Shown here piece by piece: positions 24,359-32,899 of a stretch of 44,110 bases of DNA. The stretch spans positions 46,487-90,596 of the forward strand of contig QHTZ01000082.1 in the NCBI GenBank assembly GCA_003221005.1, read 5' to 3'. Each line of letters starts with the position of its first letter. The stretch's first letter is position 1. The stretch is from Gemmatimonadota bacterium (GTDB lineage Bacteria > Gemmatimonadota > Gemmatimonadetes > Gemmatimonadales > GWC2-71-9). A model generated the notes under the pieces. It worked only from the letters and a program-made list of their open reading frames with translations, did no database searches and was not told the origin of the DNA. The translations under genes and the position numbers were made by a program.

Positions 24359-25522
24359 ATGCACACCGCTCACCGCACCCACGGCTTCACCGAATCCGTC
24401 ATCCGCGGCATGACCCGGCTCGCGAACGAGCACGGCGCGATCAACCTGGCGCAAGGGTTCCCCAACTTCCCCGCCCCCGACGTCCTGAAGGAGGCCGCGG
24501 CGCGCGCCATCCGCGACGACGTGAACCAGTACGCCATCACGTGGGGCACCAAGCGGCTGCGTGACGCCCTCGCCCGCAAGTACACCGAGTGGTACGGGAT
24601 GACGGTCGACCCCGAAAGCGAGATCGTCGTGACGTGCGGCGCGACCGAGGCGATGGCGTCCGCCCTGCTCGCGCTGGTGGACCCGGGTGACGAGGTCATC
24701 GTGTTCGAGCCGTTTTACGAGAATTATGGGCCTGACGCGATCTTGTGCGAGGCGCGACCGGTGTACGTGCCGATCGCCGCCGGGCGGGAGCTGGACCTCG
24801 ACCGCCTCGCGGCCGCGTTCTCCGCGCGCACGCGCGCCGTCATCGTCTGCTCGCCCAACAACCCGACCGGCCGCGTGCTCGCGCGCCACGAGCTCGAGGG
24901 GATCGCCGAGCTGTGCCGGCGCCATGACGCGTACGCCGTGACCGACGAGATCTACGAGCACATCTATTACGAAGGGAAGCACATCCCCATCGCCACACTC
25001 GACGGGATGCGCGAGCGGACCGTCACCATCAGCGGCGCCTCCAAGACGTTCAGCGTGACCGGGTGGCGCATCGGCACCATCGTGGCGCCGCAGCGGGCCA
25101 CGGACGCGATCCGCAAGGTGCATGATTTCCTCACGGTCGGCGCGCCTGCGCCGCTGCAGGAGGCCGTCGCCGTGGGCCTTGAGACCCTGGGCCCGGACTA
25201 CTACGCCACCCTGGCGCGCGAGTACCGTGCACGGCGCGACGTGATGCACGCGGCGCTCGTGCGGGCGGGGTTCCGGTGCGAGCCGCCGCAGGGCGCCTAC
25301 TACATCCTCGCCGACTTCGCGGCCCTCTCCGACCTGCCGGACGACGAGTTCGCGCGCTGGCTGACCTGCGAGGCGGGCGTGGCGCCCGTGCCGGGCTCGA
25401 GCTTCTACAGTAGACCGGAGCTGGGCCGAACGCTGGTGCGGTTCGCCTTCTGCAAGACGGAGGAGCAGCTGCGGGAGGCGGGGGAGAGACTGAAGGCCGT
25501 AGGAGGCGGTCAGGGGCGGTAG
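24359..25522 (+). CDS. PLP-dependent class I/II aminotransferase (kynurenine/methionine aminotransferase-like)
   Basis: A 387-residue fold-type I aminotransferase. It has the N-terminal INLAQGFPNFPAPD segment, CGATEAMASALLALVDPGDEV, CSPNNPTGRVL, and TDEIYEHIYYEGK, all typical of the kynurenine aminotransferase/glutamine transaminase K and YbdL group. The Schiff-base lysine is Lys229 in SGASKTFSVTGWRIG. It probably transaminates aromatic amino acids, methionine or glutamine. ATG 24359 is preferred over the upstream TTG 24350; neither has a ribosome site because the palindromic array lies directly upstream. The last codons (AVGGGQGR) and the stop are encoded by another repeat array, so the C-terminal tail is not conserved sequence. 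Confidence 0.88.
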   Translation: MHTAHRTHGFTESVIRGMTRLANEHGAINLAQGFPNFPAPDVLKEAAARAIRDDVNQYAITWGTKRLRDALARKYTEWYGMTVDPESEIVVTCGATEAMASALLALVDPGDEVIVFEPFYENYGPDAILCEARPVYVPIAAGRELDLDRLAAAFSARTRAVIVCSPNNPTGRVLARHELEGIAELCRRHDAYAVTDEIYEHIYYEGKHIPIATLDGMRERTVTISGASKTFSVTGWRIGTIVAPQRATDAIRKVHDFLTVGAPAPLQEAVAVGLETLGPDYYATLAREYRARRDVMHAALVRAGFRCEPPQGAYYILADFAALSDLPDDEFARWLTCEAGVAPVPGSSFYSRPELGRTLVRFAFCKTEEQLREAGERLKAVGGGQGR

Positions 25523-25582
25523 AGGCGCTAGGTGGCGGTCCGCACCCTACCGCCCCTGTCCGCCCCTACCGCCCCTAACCGC
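25506..25582 (+). repeat. Palindromic array of AGGGGCGGT units at the aminotransferase 3' end
   Basis: The left arm 25506-25527 and the right arm 25561-25582 are inverted copies with 20 of 22 bases matching, each built of tandem AGGGGCGGT-type units. The units continue imperfectly into the 33-base centre. The left arm contains the aminotransferase stop codon (TAG 25520-25522), so the repeat is partly coding. The OPT gene starts 22 bases after the right arm. Confidence 0.85.
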
Positions 25583-25604
25583 CCAGCTTCACATTCCCCG
25601 CCCT

Positions 25605-27770
25605 ATGGCCGACCACCAGCCCTACATTCCGGCGTCCCAGTCGCCCGCCGAGCTGACCGCGCGGTCCCTGGTCCTCGGTTCGATCCTGGGACTCGTCTTC
25701 GGCGCCTCGAACGTCTATCTCGCGCTCAAGATCGGCCTCACGGTCTCCGCCTCGATCCCCATCGCCGTCCTCTCGATCACGATCTTCCGCGCCCTGGGGC
25801 GCGCCACGATCCTCGAGAACAACATCGTGCAGACCACGGGCTCGGCCGCCGACTCCGTCTCGGCGGGCGTGGTGTTCACGATCCCAGCGATCCTCCTCAT
25901 GGGCTACGACCTCGACATCGAGCGCGTGGCCATCCTCGCCCTCGCGGGCGGGCTGATGGGCATCCTCATGATGATTCCGCTGCGGCGCGCCCTCATCGTG
26001 AAGGAGCACGGCAACCTGCCCTACCCCGAGGGCACCGCCTGCGCCGAAGTGCTGATCGCCGGCGAGAAGGGGGGCGTGCACGCGAAGACCGTGTTCCAGG
26101 CGTTCGGGATCGCGTTCGTCTACAAGTTCCTGATGACGGCGCTGAAGCTGTGGCAGGAGTATCCGAACAAAGTGTTGCGGTGGTTCCAGGGCGCCGAAGT
26201 GCGGATGGAGGTGGGGCCCGAGCTGATGGGGGTGGGCTACATCATCGGGCCGCGCATCGCCGGATACCTGTTCGCGGGCGGCTGCCTCGCCTACGTCGTG
26301 CTGATGCCGACGATCAAATTGTTCGGCGCGGCGATGACGACGCCGATGTACCCCGCAACCAAGCTCATCACGGAGATGTCGGCGGGTGAGATCCGAGCCG
26401 CGTTCGTGTTCTACATCGGCGCCGGCGCGGTGGCGACGGCCGGGATCATCGCCATGGCGCGCGCCTTCCCGATCATCGTGAGCTCCTTCCAGGCCGGCCT
26501 CGCCGACCTGAAGGCGAGCCGCGTGGGCCAGGCGGTCGTCGAGCGGCTGCGCACGGAGGATGACCTGCCGATCACGATCACCGTGTTCGGCTCGCTTGGC
26601 CTCGCGGTCGTGCTGGCGTTTCTCCCGCAGATTGGCGTGAACCTGCTGGGCGCGGTGCTCATCATCGTGTTCGGCTTCATCTTCACCACCGTGTCGTCGC
26701 GGATCTGCGGGCAGATCGGCAGCTCGGCGAACCCCGTGTCGGGGATGACGATCGCCTCGCTGATCGCGATCTCGTTCATCTTCCTGCTCTTGGGATGGAC
26801 CCAGATCGACGACCGCGTGCGCGCGATCTCCCTCGCCTGCGTCATCGCGGTAGCGGCGGCGAACGGTGGCAACACCTCGCAGGACCTGAAAACCGGCTTC
26901 CTCGTGGGGGCCACTCCCCGGCGCCAGCAGATCGCGATCCTGGTGGGGGCGCTCGCCTCCGCCCTGGCCGTCGGCTGGACGCTCACGTTCCTCAACCAGT
27001 CGTACCAGTACGAGGTCCCCGAAGCGCGGGCGGGCTTCACGGCGCCCGCGAGCGGCCGCACGGAGGACGGCAACGTCGTCGTGCTGAACGAGTCGATGTC
27101 CCGGTTCCACGTCGGCGGCAGTCCCAGAATCGACTCCGCGTCCTACCCGATCGTGCGCGTGTACGCCGAGACGAACGGTGTGCCGCCGGGGAAATATCTC
27201 GTGGACCCGGTCTCGCGCGAGATCCGGTACGTGGTGGACCCGGGCATCGGCGGACGCATCCACGAGTTTCAGGGCCGCGAGCTCAAGCGCCTCGACTCCC
27301 CGAAGGCGACCCTGATGGCCCTCATCACCGACGGCATCCTGACGCGGCGCCTGCCATGGGGACTGGTCCTCATCGGTGTGTTCCTCTCCATCGGCATCGA
27401 GTTGATGGGCGTCCAGGCGCTGCCGGTAGCGGTCGGCGTGTACCTGCCGCTGTCCACATCGGCCGGCATGTTCACGGGCGGCGTGATCCGGTGGCTGGTC
27501 GAGCGCCGGGTGGCCTCCCAGCAGCGCTCGCTCGCGGAGATCGAGTCCGGGCCCGGCGTGTTGTTCGCGAGCGGGCTCATCGCCGGTGGCGCCATCGCCG
27601 GGATCGCCGTGGCCGCGATCGCCGGCGCCAAGGGGAGCGCGGATTGGCTCGCGGACACGGTCGGCCTGTACCACGCCCTCGGGGGCTTCGCCACCTCCAA
27701 CCTCATCGCGCTGCTCCTCTTCGCAGTACTGGGCGCGCTGCTCTACCGGGTCGGTTTGCGGAAGACCTGA
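25605..27770 (+). CDS. OPT family oligopeptide transporter
   Basis: A 721-residue membrane protein with about 15 helices. The start PSQSPAELTARSLVLGSILG and the motifs SNVYLALKIGLTVSASIPIAVLS and NIVQTTGSAADSVSAGVVFTIPA are classic for prokaryotic OPT transporters. NLPYPEGTACAEVLIAGEKGG is the other clear marker. OPT proteins import small peptides or metal chelates by proton coupling. A periplasmic or cytoplasmic domain of about 110 residues lies at roughly 470-580 (EVPEARAGFTAPASGR onward). Uptake of peptides would fit the many peptidases in this window. The next gene follows after three bases. Confidence 0.92.
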   Translation: MADHQPYIPASQSPAELTARSLVLGSILGLVFGASNVYLALKIGLTVSASIPIAVLSITIFRALGRATILENNIVQTTGSAADSVSAGVVFTIPAILLMGYDLDIERVAILALAGGLMGILMMIPLRRALIVKEHGNLPYPEGTACAEVLIAGEKGGVHAKTVFQAFGIAFVYKFLMTALKLWQEYPNKVLRWFQGAEVRMEVGPELMGVGYIIGPRIAGYLFAGGCLAYVVLMPTIKLFGAAMTTPMYPATKLITEMSAGEIRAAFVFYIGAGAVATAGIIAMARAFPIIVSSFQAGLADLKASRVGQAVVERLRTEDDLPITITVFGSLGLAVVLAFLPQIGVNLLGAVLIIVFGFIFTTVSSRICGQIGSSANPVSGMTIASLIAISFIFLLLGWTQIDDRVRAISLACVIAVAAANGGNTSQDLKTGFLVGATPRRQQIAILVGALASALAVGWTLTFLNQSYQYEVPEARAGFTAPASGRTEDGNVVVLNESMSRFHVGGSPRIDSASYPIVRVYAETNGVPPGKYLVDPVSREIRYVVDPGIGGRIHEFQGRELKRLDSPKATLMALITDGILTRRLPWGLVLIGVFLSIGIELMGVQALPVAVGVYLPLSTSAGMFTGGVIRWLVERRVASQQRSLAEIESGPGVLFASGLIAGGAIAGIAVAAIAGAKGSADWLADTVGLYHALGGFATSNLIALLLFAVLGALLYRVGLRKT

Positions 27771-27773
27771 GCC

Positions 27774-28619
27774 ATGCGCGTGGCCTCGCTCCTCCCGGCG
27801 GCCACGGAGATCGTGGCGGCGATCGGAGGAGCCGGTTTGCTCGTGGGGGTGTCGCACGAGTGCGACTTCCCTCCCGAGGTGAATGGCCTGCCGCGCGTGA
27901 CTCACACGCACGTCGACGCCGCGCTTCCCTCGCGGGAGATCGACCGCCAGATGGCCGCTGCCAAGCGGTCCGGCGCCTCACCCGTGGAGGTGGACATCCC
28001 CACGCTCGCCCGGCTGCGGCCCGACGTGCTCATCGGACAGTCGCTGTGCGACGTGTGCGCGGTGGCGGAACCGGCGTTGGAGCGCGTGGTGACATCGCTG
28101 CAGCCGACTCCGTGGGTCGTGACGCTGCACCCCCACACCCTCGCCGACGTATTCCTCGACATCTGGAGAGTCGGCGAGGCGATCGGGCTGCCCGACGAAG
28201 CCGAGGAGGTCGTCGCCGGACTGCACTACCGGCTGCGACGCCTCAAGGCGTCCGTCCCGCCCACGCGTCCGCGGGTGCTGGTGCTCGAATGGATCGACCC
28301 ACCCTACGTCGCCGGCCACTGGGTCCCGGAGCTGGTCACCCTCGCCGGTGGGGAAGACGTGGGCAACGCCGCCGGGATGCCGTCGCGGGCTCGCTCGTGG
28401 CGGGAGCTCGCAGCGCTCGCGCCGGACCTCGTGATCATCGCGCTGTGCGGCTTCGACGTGGCCCGCGCGCGGCAGGAGCTGGCGCTCATCAGCGATCCCG
28501 ACGCGCGCGCGCTGCTTGCCCGGCGCGTCGAGTTTCTCGACGGCAACGCGTATACTTCCCGCCCCGGGCCGCGCCTCTTGGACGCGGCGGAGCTGCTGGG
28601 GCAGGTGATCCGGAGTTGA
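27774..28619 (+). CDS. BtuF-like cobalamin-binding protein lacking a signal peptide
   Basis: A 281-residue protein with the helical-backbone fold of class III periplasmic binding proteins. It begins MRVASLLPAATEIVAAIGG, continues GVSHECDFPPEV, LIGQSLCDVCAV, VVTLHPHTLADVFLDIWRVGEA, RVLVLEWIDPPYVAGHWVPELVTLAGG, and ends with RPGPRLLDAAELLGQ. This matches standalone 'cobalamin-binding' proteins related to BtuF. No signal peptide or lipobox is present, and no BtuC/BtuD genes are nearby, so it is probably cytoplasmic and its ligand is unproven. It sits three bases after the OPT transporter and 29 bases before an M42 peptidase. Confidence 0.85.
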   Translation: MRVASLLPAATEIVAAIGGAGLLVGVSHECDFPPEVNGLPRVTHTHVDAALPSREIDRQMAAAKRSGASPVEVDIPTLARLRPDVLIGQSLCDVCAVAEPALERVVTSLQPTPWVVTLHPHTLADVFLDIWRVGEAIGLPDEAEEVVAGLHYRLRRLKASVPPTRPRVLVLEWIDPPYVAGHWVPELVTLAGGEDVGNAAGMPSRARSWRELAALAPDLVIIALCGFDVARARQELALISDPDARALLARRVEFLDGNAYTSRPGPRLLDAAELLGQVIRS

Positions 28620-28648
28620 CGCGCCGTGGACGAATTGCGGAGGAGACG

Positions 28649-29719
28649 ATGACGCATGCCACGTTGGGATTTCTGAAGCGATTACTCGACGCCCCCGGCC
28701 CGTCCGGGTTCGAGACCGCGCCGGCCCGCCTGTGGCGCGAGGAGGTCAAGCAGTTCGCGGACGAGGTGAGCGCGGACGTCCACGGCAACTCCGTCGGCGT
28801 CGTGAACCCGAAGGGCAAGCCCCGGTTGATGCTCGCCGGGCACATCGACGAGATCGGCCTGCAAGTCACCCACGTGGACGACGACGGCTACCTCTACTTC
28901 GCGGGCATCGGCGGCTGGGACTCGCAGGTGCTCGTCGGGCAGCGGGTGGTGCTCGCGGGCCCGAAGGGCCCTGTGCGCGGGGTGATCGGGAAGCAGGCGG
29001 TGCACCTGATGAAACGCGAGGACATGGACAAGGTCTCGAAAATCTCCGACCTGTGGATCGACATCGGAGTCGCCAACCGCGCGGAAGCGCTCGAGCGCGT
29101 GCGGGTCGGGGACGCGGGCGTGCTCGACGCGGGCGTGCAGGAGTTTCCGAACGGCAGGGTCGTCTCCCGCGCCATCGACAACCGCATCGGTGCCTACGTC
29201 GTCGCGGAGGCATTGCGGCTGCTCGGCTCCGACCGCCCCAAGCACGCCGGCGTCTTTGCCGTGGCAACTACGCGGGAGGAGATCGCGTGGGCGGGCGGCG
29301 GCGCGCGCACCAGCGCGGTCGGCATCGACCCCCAGGTCGCGCTCGTCGTGGACGTGACCCACGCCACCGATTACCCGGGCGCGGAAAAGAAGCGCGCCGG
29401 TGAGCATAAGCTCGGGGGCGGACCCGCGCTGTCGCGCGGCTCCGCAGTAAGCCCCGTCGTGTTCGACCTGCTGGTGGAGTGCGCCGAGGCGGAAAAGATC
29501 CCCTACAGCATCCAGGCGGCGCCGCACGACACGGGCACCGATGCCGACGCGATCTACAACGCCCTGCGCGGCATTCCGACCGGTCTCGTGAGCGTCCCCA
29601 ACCGCTACATGCACAGCCCCAACGAGATGGTCGCGGTCGAGGATTTGGAGCGGGCGGCACGGCTGTGCGCGGCGTTTGCCCGCCGGCTCGCGCCCGGCAC
29701 CAGCTTCGTTCCCCAGTAG
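28649..29719 (+). CDS. M42 family aminopeptidase (FrvX/CelM-like)
   Basis: A 356-residue cytoplasmic di-metal aminopeptidase that trims N-terminal residues from short peptides. The metal and catalytic residues can be placed: His65 in AGHIDEIG, Asp177 in AIDNRIG (bridging), Glu210-Glu211 in TREEIAWAGGG (base and ligand), Asp235 in VVDVTHATD, and His322 in YMHSPNE. Length and order are normal for the family, which usually forms large tetrahedral dodecamers. GGAGGAGA four bases upstream supports ATG 28649. It would act on peptides brought in by the OPT transporter encoded two genes upstream. Confidence 0.93.
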   Translation: MTHATLGFLKRLLDAPGPSGFETAPARLWREEVKQFADEVSADVHGNSVGVVNPKGKPRLMLAGHIDEIGLQVTHVDDDGYLYFAGIGGWDSQVLVGQRVVLAGPKGPVRGVIGKQAVHLMKREDMDKVSKISDLWIDIGVANRAEALERVRVGDAGVLDAGVQEFPNGRVVSRAIDNRIGAYVVAEALRLLGSDRPKHAGVFAVATTREEIAWAGGGARTSAVGIDPQVALVVDVTHATDYPGAEKKRAGEHKLGGGPALSRGSAVSPVVFDLLVECAEAEKIPYSIQAAPHDTGTDADAIYNALRGIPTGLVSVPNRYMHSPNEMVAVEDLERAARLCAAFARRLAPGTSFVPQ

Positions 29720-29749
29720 CCCCGGCCGCTGACTGGCGGGCTGGTAGGA

Positions 29750-31561
29750 CTATCCCGGGGCCCGGCCCCGGGGGTCGGATTTCCGCTTCTTGAGCTCCAG
29801 GAGCGCTTCGCGGGCGGCGGCGCCCACCTGACGCTCGGCGTCACCTTGCAGTCCCTCGAGTGTTCCGACCGCGGGGGCGGTCGCGGCGAGGCGGAGCGCC
29901 TCGACCGCGGCGACGCGCAGGGCTACAGGCTTGCGGCCGAACAACCGGCCCGTGGGCTGCGCAACCTTGATCAGCGCCTGGACGGCGTCGGGCGTCCCGA
30001 TCCGCCCGAGCGCGAGGACGAGCTCGCGCTGCACCGCCTCGTCCTTCTCGCCATCGATGGCCACGACCAGCGGCATCGCGAGCGCATTCGAGCGCCGGCC
30101 TCCCACACCCAGCGCGACCTGCATCCGCACCTCCGGCGACTTGTCCCGCAGCGCGCGGCGCAGCGCCTCGGCCGCGCTCCCCGAGCCGAGCTTCGCGAGC
30201 GCGAGCGCCGCCGCCTTCCGCACGCGCTCCTCCCGGTGGTCGAGCAGGCGGGAAAGCGCCGGCACGGCCTCTTCCATCCCCAGCTCGCCGATCAGCTCCG
30301 CCACGTTGCGCACCACGAACCAGTCCTTGTGATCGAGCTTCTGGACTAATTGGTCCGTTCCTTCCTTCATCTGTCGCAGGGCATCGAACGCCGCGCGGCG
30401 CTCACCCATGTCGCGGGCGGCAATCAAGCGATCGAGCAGCAGCTCTACGGCTTCCGCTCCGCCACGACGGAGCGCGACGATCGCCTCCGCTCGGTGGGCG
30501 GGGGCGGCCATCAAGTGGATGAACCCCTTGAGCAGTGCCTTGGTGTACATGCGCCGCAGGGCGATGCCGTAATTGCGCCGCGCGCTCGCATCCGTCACGC
30601 GGGCCTCCTGCTTAACGATCGCGGCGGCGATCGCGAGGGCCTGCTCGAAGCGATTGGCGCTCATCGCGTTCTCGAGCTGCCGGCCCAGCACGGCGAGGAC
30701 GTCGCCCACGTTGGGGCCCTGCGGATTGCGTGCCAGCTCCTGGAGCGGGTCCGTGGGAGCGCCGGCCGGGGCCGCGGCCGCGGTAGATGCGCCGCGCTTC
30801 GGCGGGGGAGCCGCGGGGGGCGCGGGGGCCACAGGGGGCGGGGGCGGAGCGGACGGCGGCGCGGGTGCAGGCGCGGCCGCAGCTGGCGGCGGACCAGCGG
30901 AAGGACGCGCGGGAGCGGGGGGCGCGGGGGGACCGGGCGGAGCGGGGGAAGCGGGCGCGGGAAGCGCGTCCGACGGTGGAGCGCTGCCCGTGGCCGGGAG
31001 CGAGGTTTCCTCCGGGGGCGGCGGAGGGTCGTAGGTGACGAGCGGCACGCCGGGCACGCGCTGCTCAGGCGACGCGATGTCGGTCATCGGGTCGCCGCGC
31101 AGGATGCCTTCCGTCCCGAGCCGCGAGCGGGGGGACGGGGGAGGAGGAGGGGCACTGGGAGAGGCCCCGGGCGCATCGGGCGGCGTGACCGGCCCCACCG
31201 CGACGCTCACGCGCGTGACGCCCGACGCCCGGAGCCGGGTCGGGATGTCGTCCGCGCCGGGCTGCTCGGCGAGCGCGGTGACCAGGGCGAACACCTCCGT
31301 TGGCAGCGGCGCATGCGGCACCGTGATCTCACCGATGTTGTGCAACGCCAGCCGGTGCACCAGGGACCCGAGCGCCGACCCGTCCACCGGCGCGCCGTTC
31401 ACGAGCAGACGCACTCCATCATCCCGGAGGCTCAGGCCCTCCTGCCGCAGCAGACCGAGCAGCGTCCGAAACTCGGCCTTCTGCGCCTCCTTCGCGCCGG
31501 CGTCGCGGAACAGCTCGACGCAGCGTGCCAGTTGCGCGGCCAGGGACTCAGGGGATGGCAT
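29750..31561 (-). CDS. HEAT-repeat protein with a long Pro/Ala-rich linker
   Basis: A 603-residue protein in three parts. Residues 1-125 form a small alpha/beta domain (LLGLLRQEGLSLRDDGVRLL, VNGAPVDGSALGSLVHRLAL). Residues about 126-275 are a low-complexity linker rich in Pro and Ala. Residues about 276-600 are HEAT repeats, for example WFVVRNVAELIGELGMEEAVPALSRLL and the next units with the DxxxxVRxxAALALAKLG pattern, ending in a basic tail KKRKSDPRGR. HEAT repeats bind other proteins; the partner is unknown. No signal peptide is seen, so a cytoplasmic scaffold is likely. It converges with the M42 gene (30 bases apart) and diverges from the M28 gene. Confidence 0.8.
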   Translation of the reverse strand: MPSPESLAAQLARCVELFRDAGAKEAQKAEFRTLLGLLRQEGLSLRDDGVRLLVNGAPVDGSALGSLVHRLALHNIGEITVPHAPLPTEVFALVTALAEQPGADDIPTRLRASGVTRVSVAVGPVTPPDAPGASPSAPPPPPSPRSRLGTEGILRGDPMTDIASPEQRVPGVPLVTYDPPPPPEETSLPATGSAPPSDALPAPASPAPPGPPAPPAPARPSAGPPPAAAAPAPAPPSAPPPPPVAPAPPAAPPPKRGASTAAAAPAGAPTDPLQELARNPQGPNVGDVLAVLGRQLENAMSANRFEQALAIAAAIVKQEARVTDASARRNYGIALRRMYTKALLKGFIHLMAAPAHRAEAIVALRRGGAEAVELLLDRLIAARDMGERRAAFDALRQMKEGTDQLVQKLDHKDWFVVRNVAELIGELGMEEAVPALSRLLDHREERVRKAAALALAKLGSGSAAEALRRALRDKSPEVRMQVALGVGGRRSNALAMPLVVAIDGEKDEAVQRELVLALGRIGTPDAVQALIKVAQPTGRLFGRKPVALRVAAVEALRLAATAPAVGTLEGLQGDAERQVGAAAREALLELKKRKSDPRGRAPG

Positions 31562-31629
31562 CGGACCGGGAATTTAGGCCCCGCGCCTAGGCACGGGCAA
31601 CGTTGCTTCCATCACCGAGTGGGCAGCGA

Positions 31630-31635
31630 TAGATA
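31630..31635 (+). promoter_or_regulatory. Putative -10 box (TAGATA) of a leaderless M28 peptidase transcript
   Basis: TAGATA ends seven bases before the ATG at 31643 and no Shine-Dalgarno sequence lies between. The site is in the 81-base divergent region between the HEAT and M28 genes, where a promoter is expected. Confidence 0.4.
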
Positions 31636-31642
31636 TAGCGTC

Positions 31643-32899
31643 ATGCTCGTGACAAGCCTGCTGTGCGCCGCCGCGCTCGTCGCTCAGGACACGCTTTCCC
31701 CCGTCGCGCGGCGCGTGCTCGCCGACGTGCGATACCTCGCCGACGACGCACGCGAGGGGCGCGGCGTCGGAACCAAGGGAATCGAGGAAGCCGCGCGCTA
31801 CATCGCCGATGGGTTCGCGCGCGCGGGGCTCAAGCCCGCAGGCGCCGACCGCGCCTTTTTTCAGCCGTTCACCATCTCGGCGGACGCGCCGGCCGTGCTG
31901 CACACCAAGCTGGGTGGCACGGCGACGAAAAACGTGGTCGGCCTGCTTCCGGGAAGGTCACGGGCTCTGTCTGGCGAGGTCATCGTCGTGGGGGCCCACT
32001 ACGACCACCTCGGGTACGGCGGATTCGGCGCCCTGGACCCCGACAGCACGGGCCGCGTGCATAACGGCGCGGACGACAACGCTTCTGGAGTGGCAGCGCT
32101 GCTCGAAGTGGCTCGCGTCCTGCGAGGACGGCATCCGGCCCGCACCATCGTATTCATCGCGTTCTCGGGCGAGGAGCTAGGCGACCTCGGCTCGGATTAC
32201 TTCGTGAAGCACCCACTCGTGGAGCCGGTCGATTCGATCTACGCGATGTTGAACATGGACATGGTGGGGCGCCTGCGCGACGAGCGCCTAGCGGCGCTCG
32301 GGGCCGCGACGGCGAAGGAGTTCCCGGCGCTGCTCGACTCGCTGAACCAGACCGAGGCGCGGCGCTTCGACCTGAATGCGTCGGGCGACGGCTGGCAGGC
32401 GACTGACGTCGCCTCGTTCTTCGCCGTGAAACGGCCGGTGCTCCAGTTCTTCACGGGCCTGCACGAGGACTACCACCGCAGCACCGACGACTGGGAGAAG
32501 ATCAACGCCACGGGCCTCGCGCGGGTGGCGGCGTTCGTGGCGGAAGTGGCCTGGACCCTCGCCAACCGTCCGGGGCCGCTGACTTTCGTGGACGCCGCGC
32601 CGCCGGCCTCCGCGACCGCGGGCTCGGGCTACGGCGCCTACCTGGGCACCATCCCCGACATGGCGGGGACGCCCGGCGGCGTGCGCCTCACCGGCGTGCG
32701 CGCGGCGAGCCCCGCGGAGCGGGCGGGACTCCAGGGGGGCGACATCATCACGGCGATCGGCACGAAGGTCGTCGCCAATCTGTACGACATGACCGACGCC
32801 CTGCGCAGTCACCAGCCGGGGGACACGGTCGTCATCGCGGTGAAGCGCGGCGACCAGACGGTGCAGATCACGGCGGTGCTGGGCAAGCGAGGGTCGTGA
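31643..32899 (+). CDS. M28 family zinc peptidase with C-terminal PDZ domain, exported
   Basis: A 418-residue exported aminopeptidase. A short signal peptide (MLVTSLLCAAALVAQ) leads into the M28 domain. Metal-site motifs are GAHYDHLG, NGADDNASG, FSGEELGDLGS, NMDMVGR and DYHRSTDDWEKIN, giving the usual His-Asp-Glu-Asp-His co-catalytic zinc set. The C terminus (about 330-418) is a PDZ domain: GVRLTGVRAASPAERAGLQ, then GDIITAIGTKVVANLYDM and a final strand. PDZ domains in such proteins usually bind peptide ends. It overlaps the following GAF gene by four bases (GTGA). Confidence 0.92.
   Translation: MLVTSLLCAAALVAQDTLSPVARRVLADVRYLADDAREGRGVGTKGIEEAARYIADGFARAGLKPAGADRAFFQPFTISADAPAVLHTKLGGTATKNVVGLLPGRSRALSGEVIVVGAHYDHLGYGGFGALDPDSTGRVHNGADDNASGVAALLEVARVLRGRHPARTIVFIAFSGEELGDLGSDYFVKHPLVEPVDSIYAMLNMDMVGRLRDERLAALGAATAKEFPALLDSLNQTEARRFDLNASGDGWQATDVASFFAVKRPVLQFFTGLHEDYHRSTDDWEKINATGLARVAAFVAEVAWTLANRPGPLTFVDAAPPASATAGSGYGAYLGTIPDMAGTPGGVRLTGVRAASPAERAGLQGGDIITAIGTKVVANLYDMTDALRSHQPGDTVVIAVKRGDQTVQITAVLGKRGS

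Noticed and set aside
25575..27911. 778-codon minus-strand open frame opposite the OPT gene
   Set aside because: The translation is a charged His/Arg/Asp-rich shadow of a membrane-protein gene with no recognisable domain.
29720..29765. GC-rich CCCGGGGCCCGGCCCC stretch as a bidirectional terminator
   Set aside because: The pairing is within the last codons of the HEAT gene, without T-runs on either side.
30800..31000. G-rich low-complexity DNA as a repeat element
   Set aside because: It is the coding sequence of the Pro/Ala linker of the HEAT protein; no clear repeat unit or inverted arm is present.
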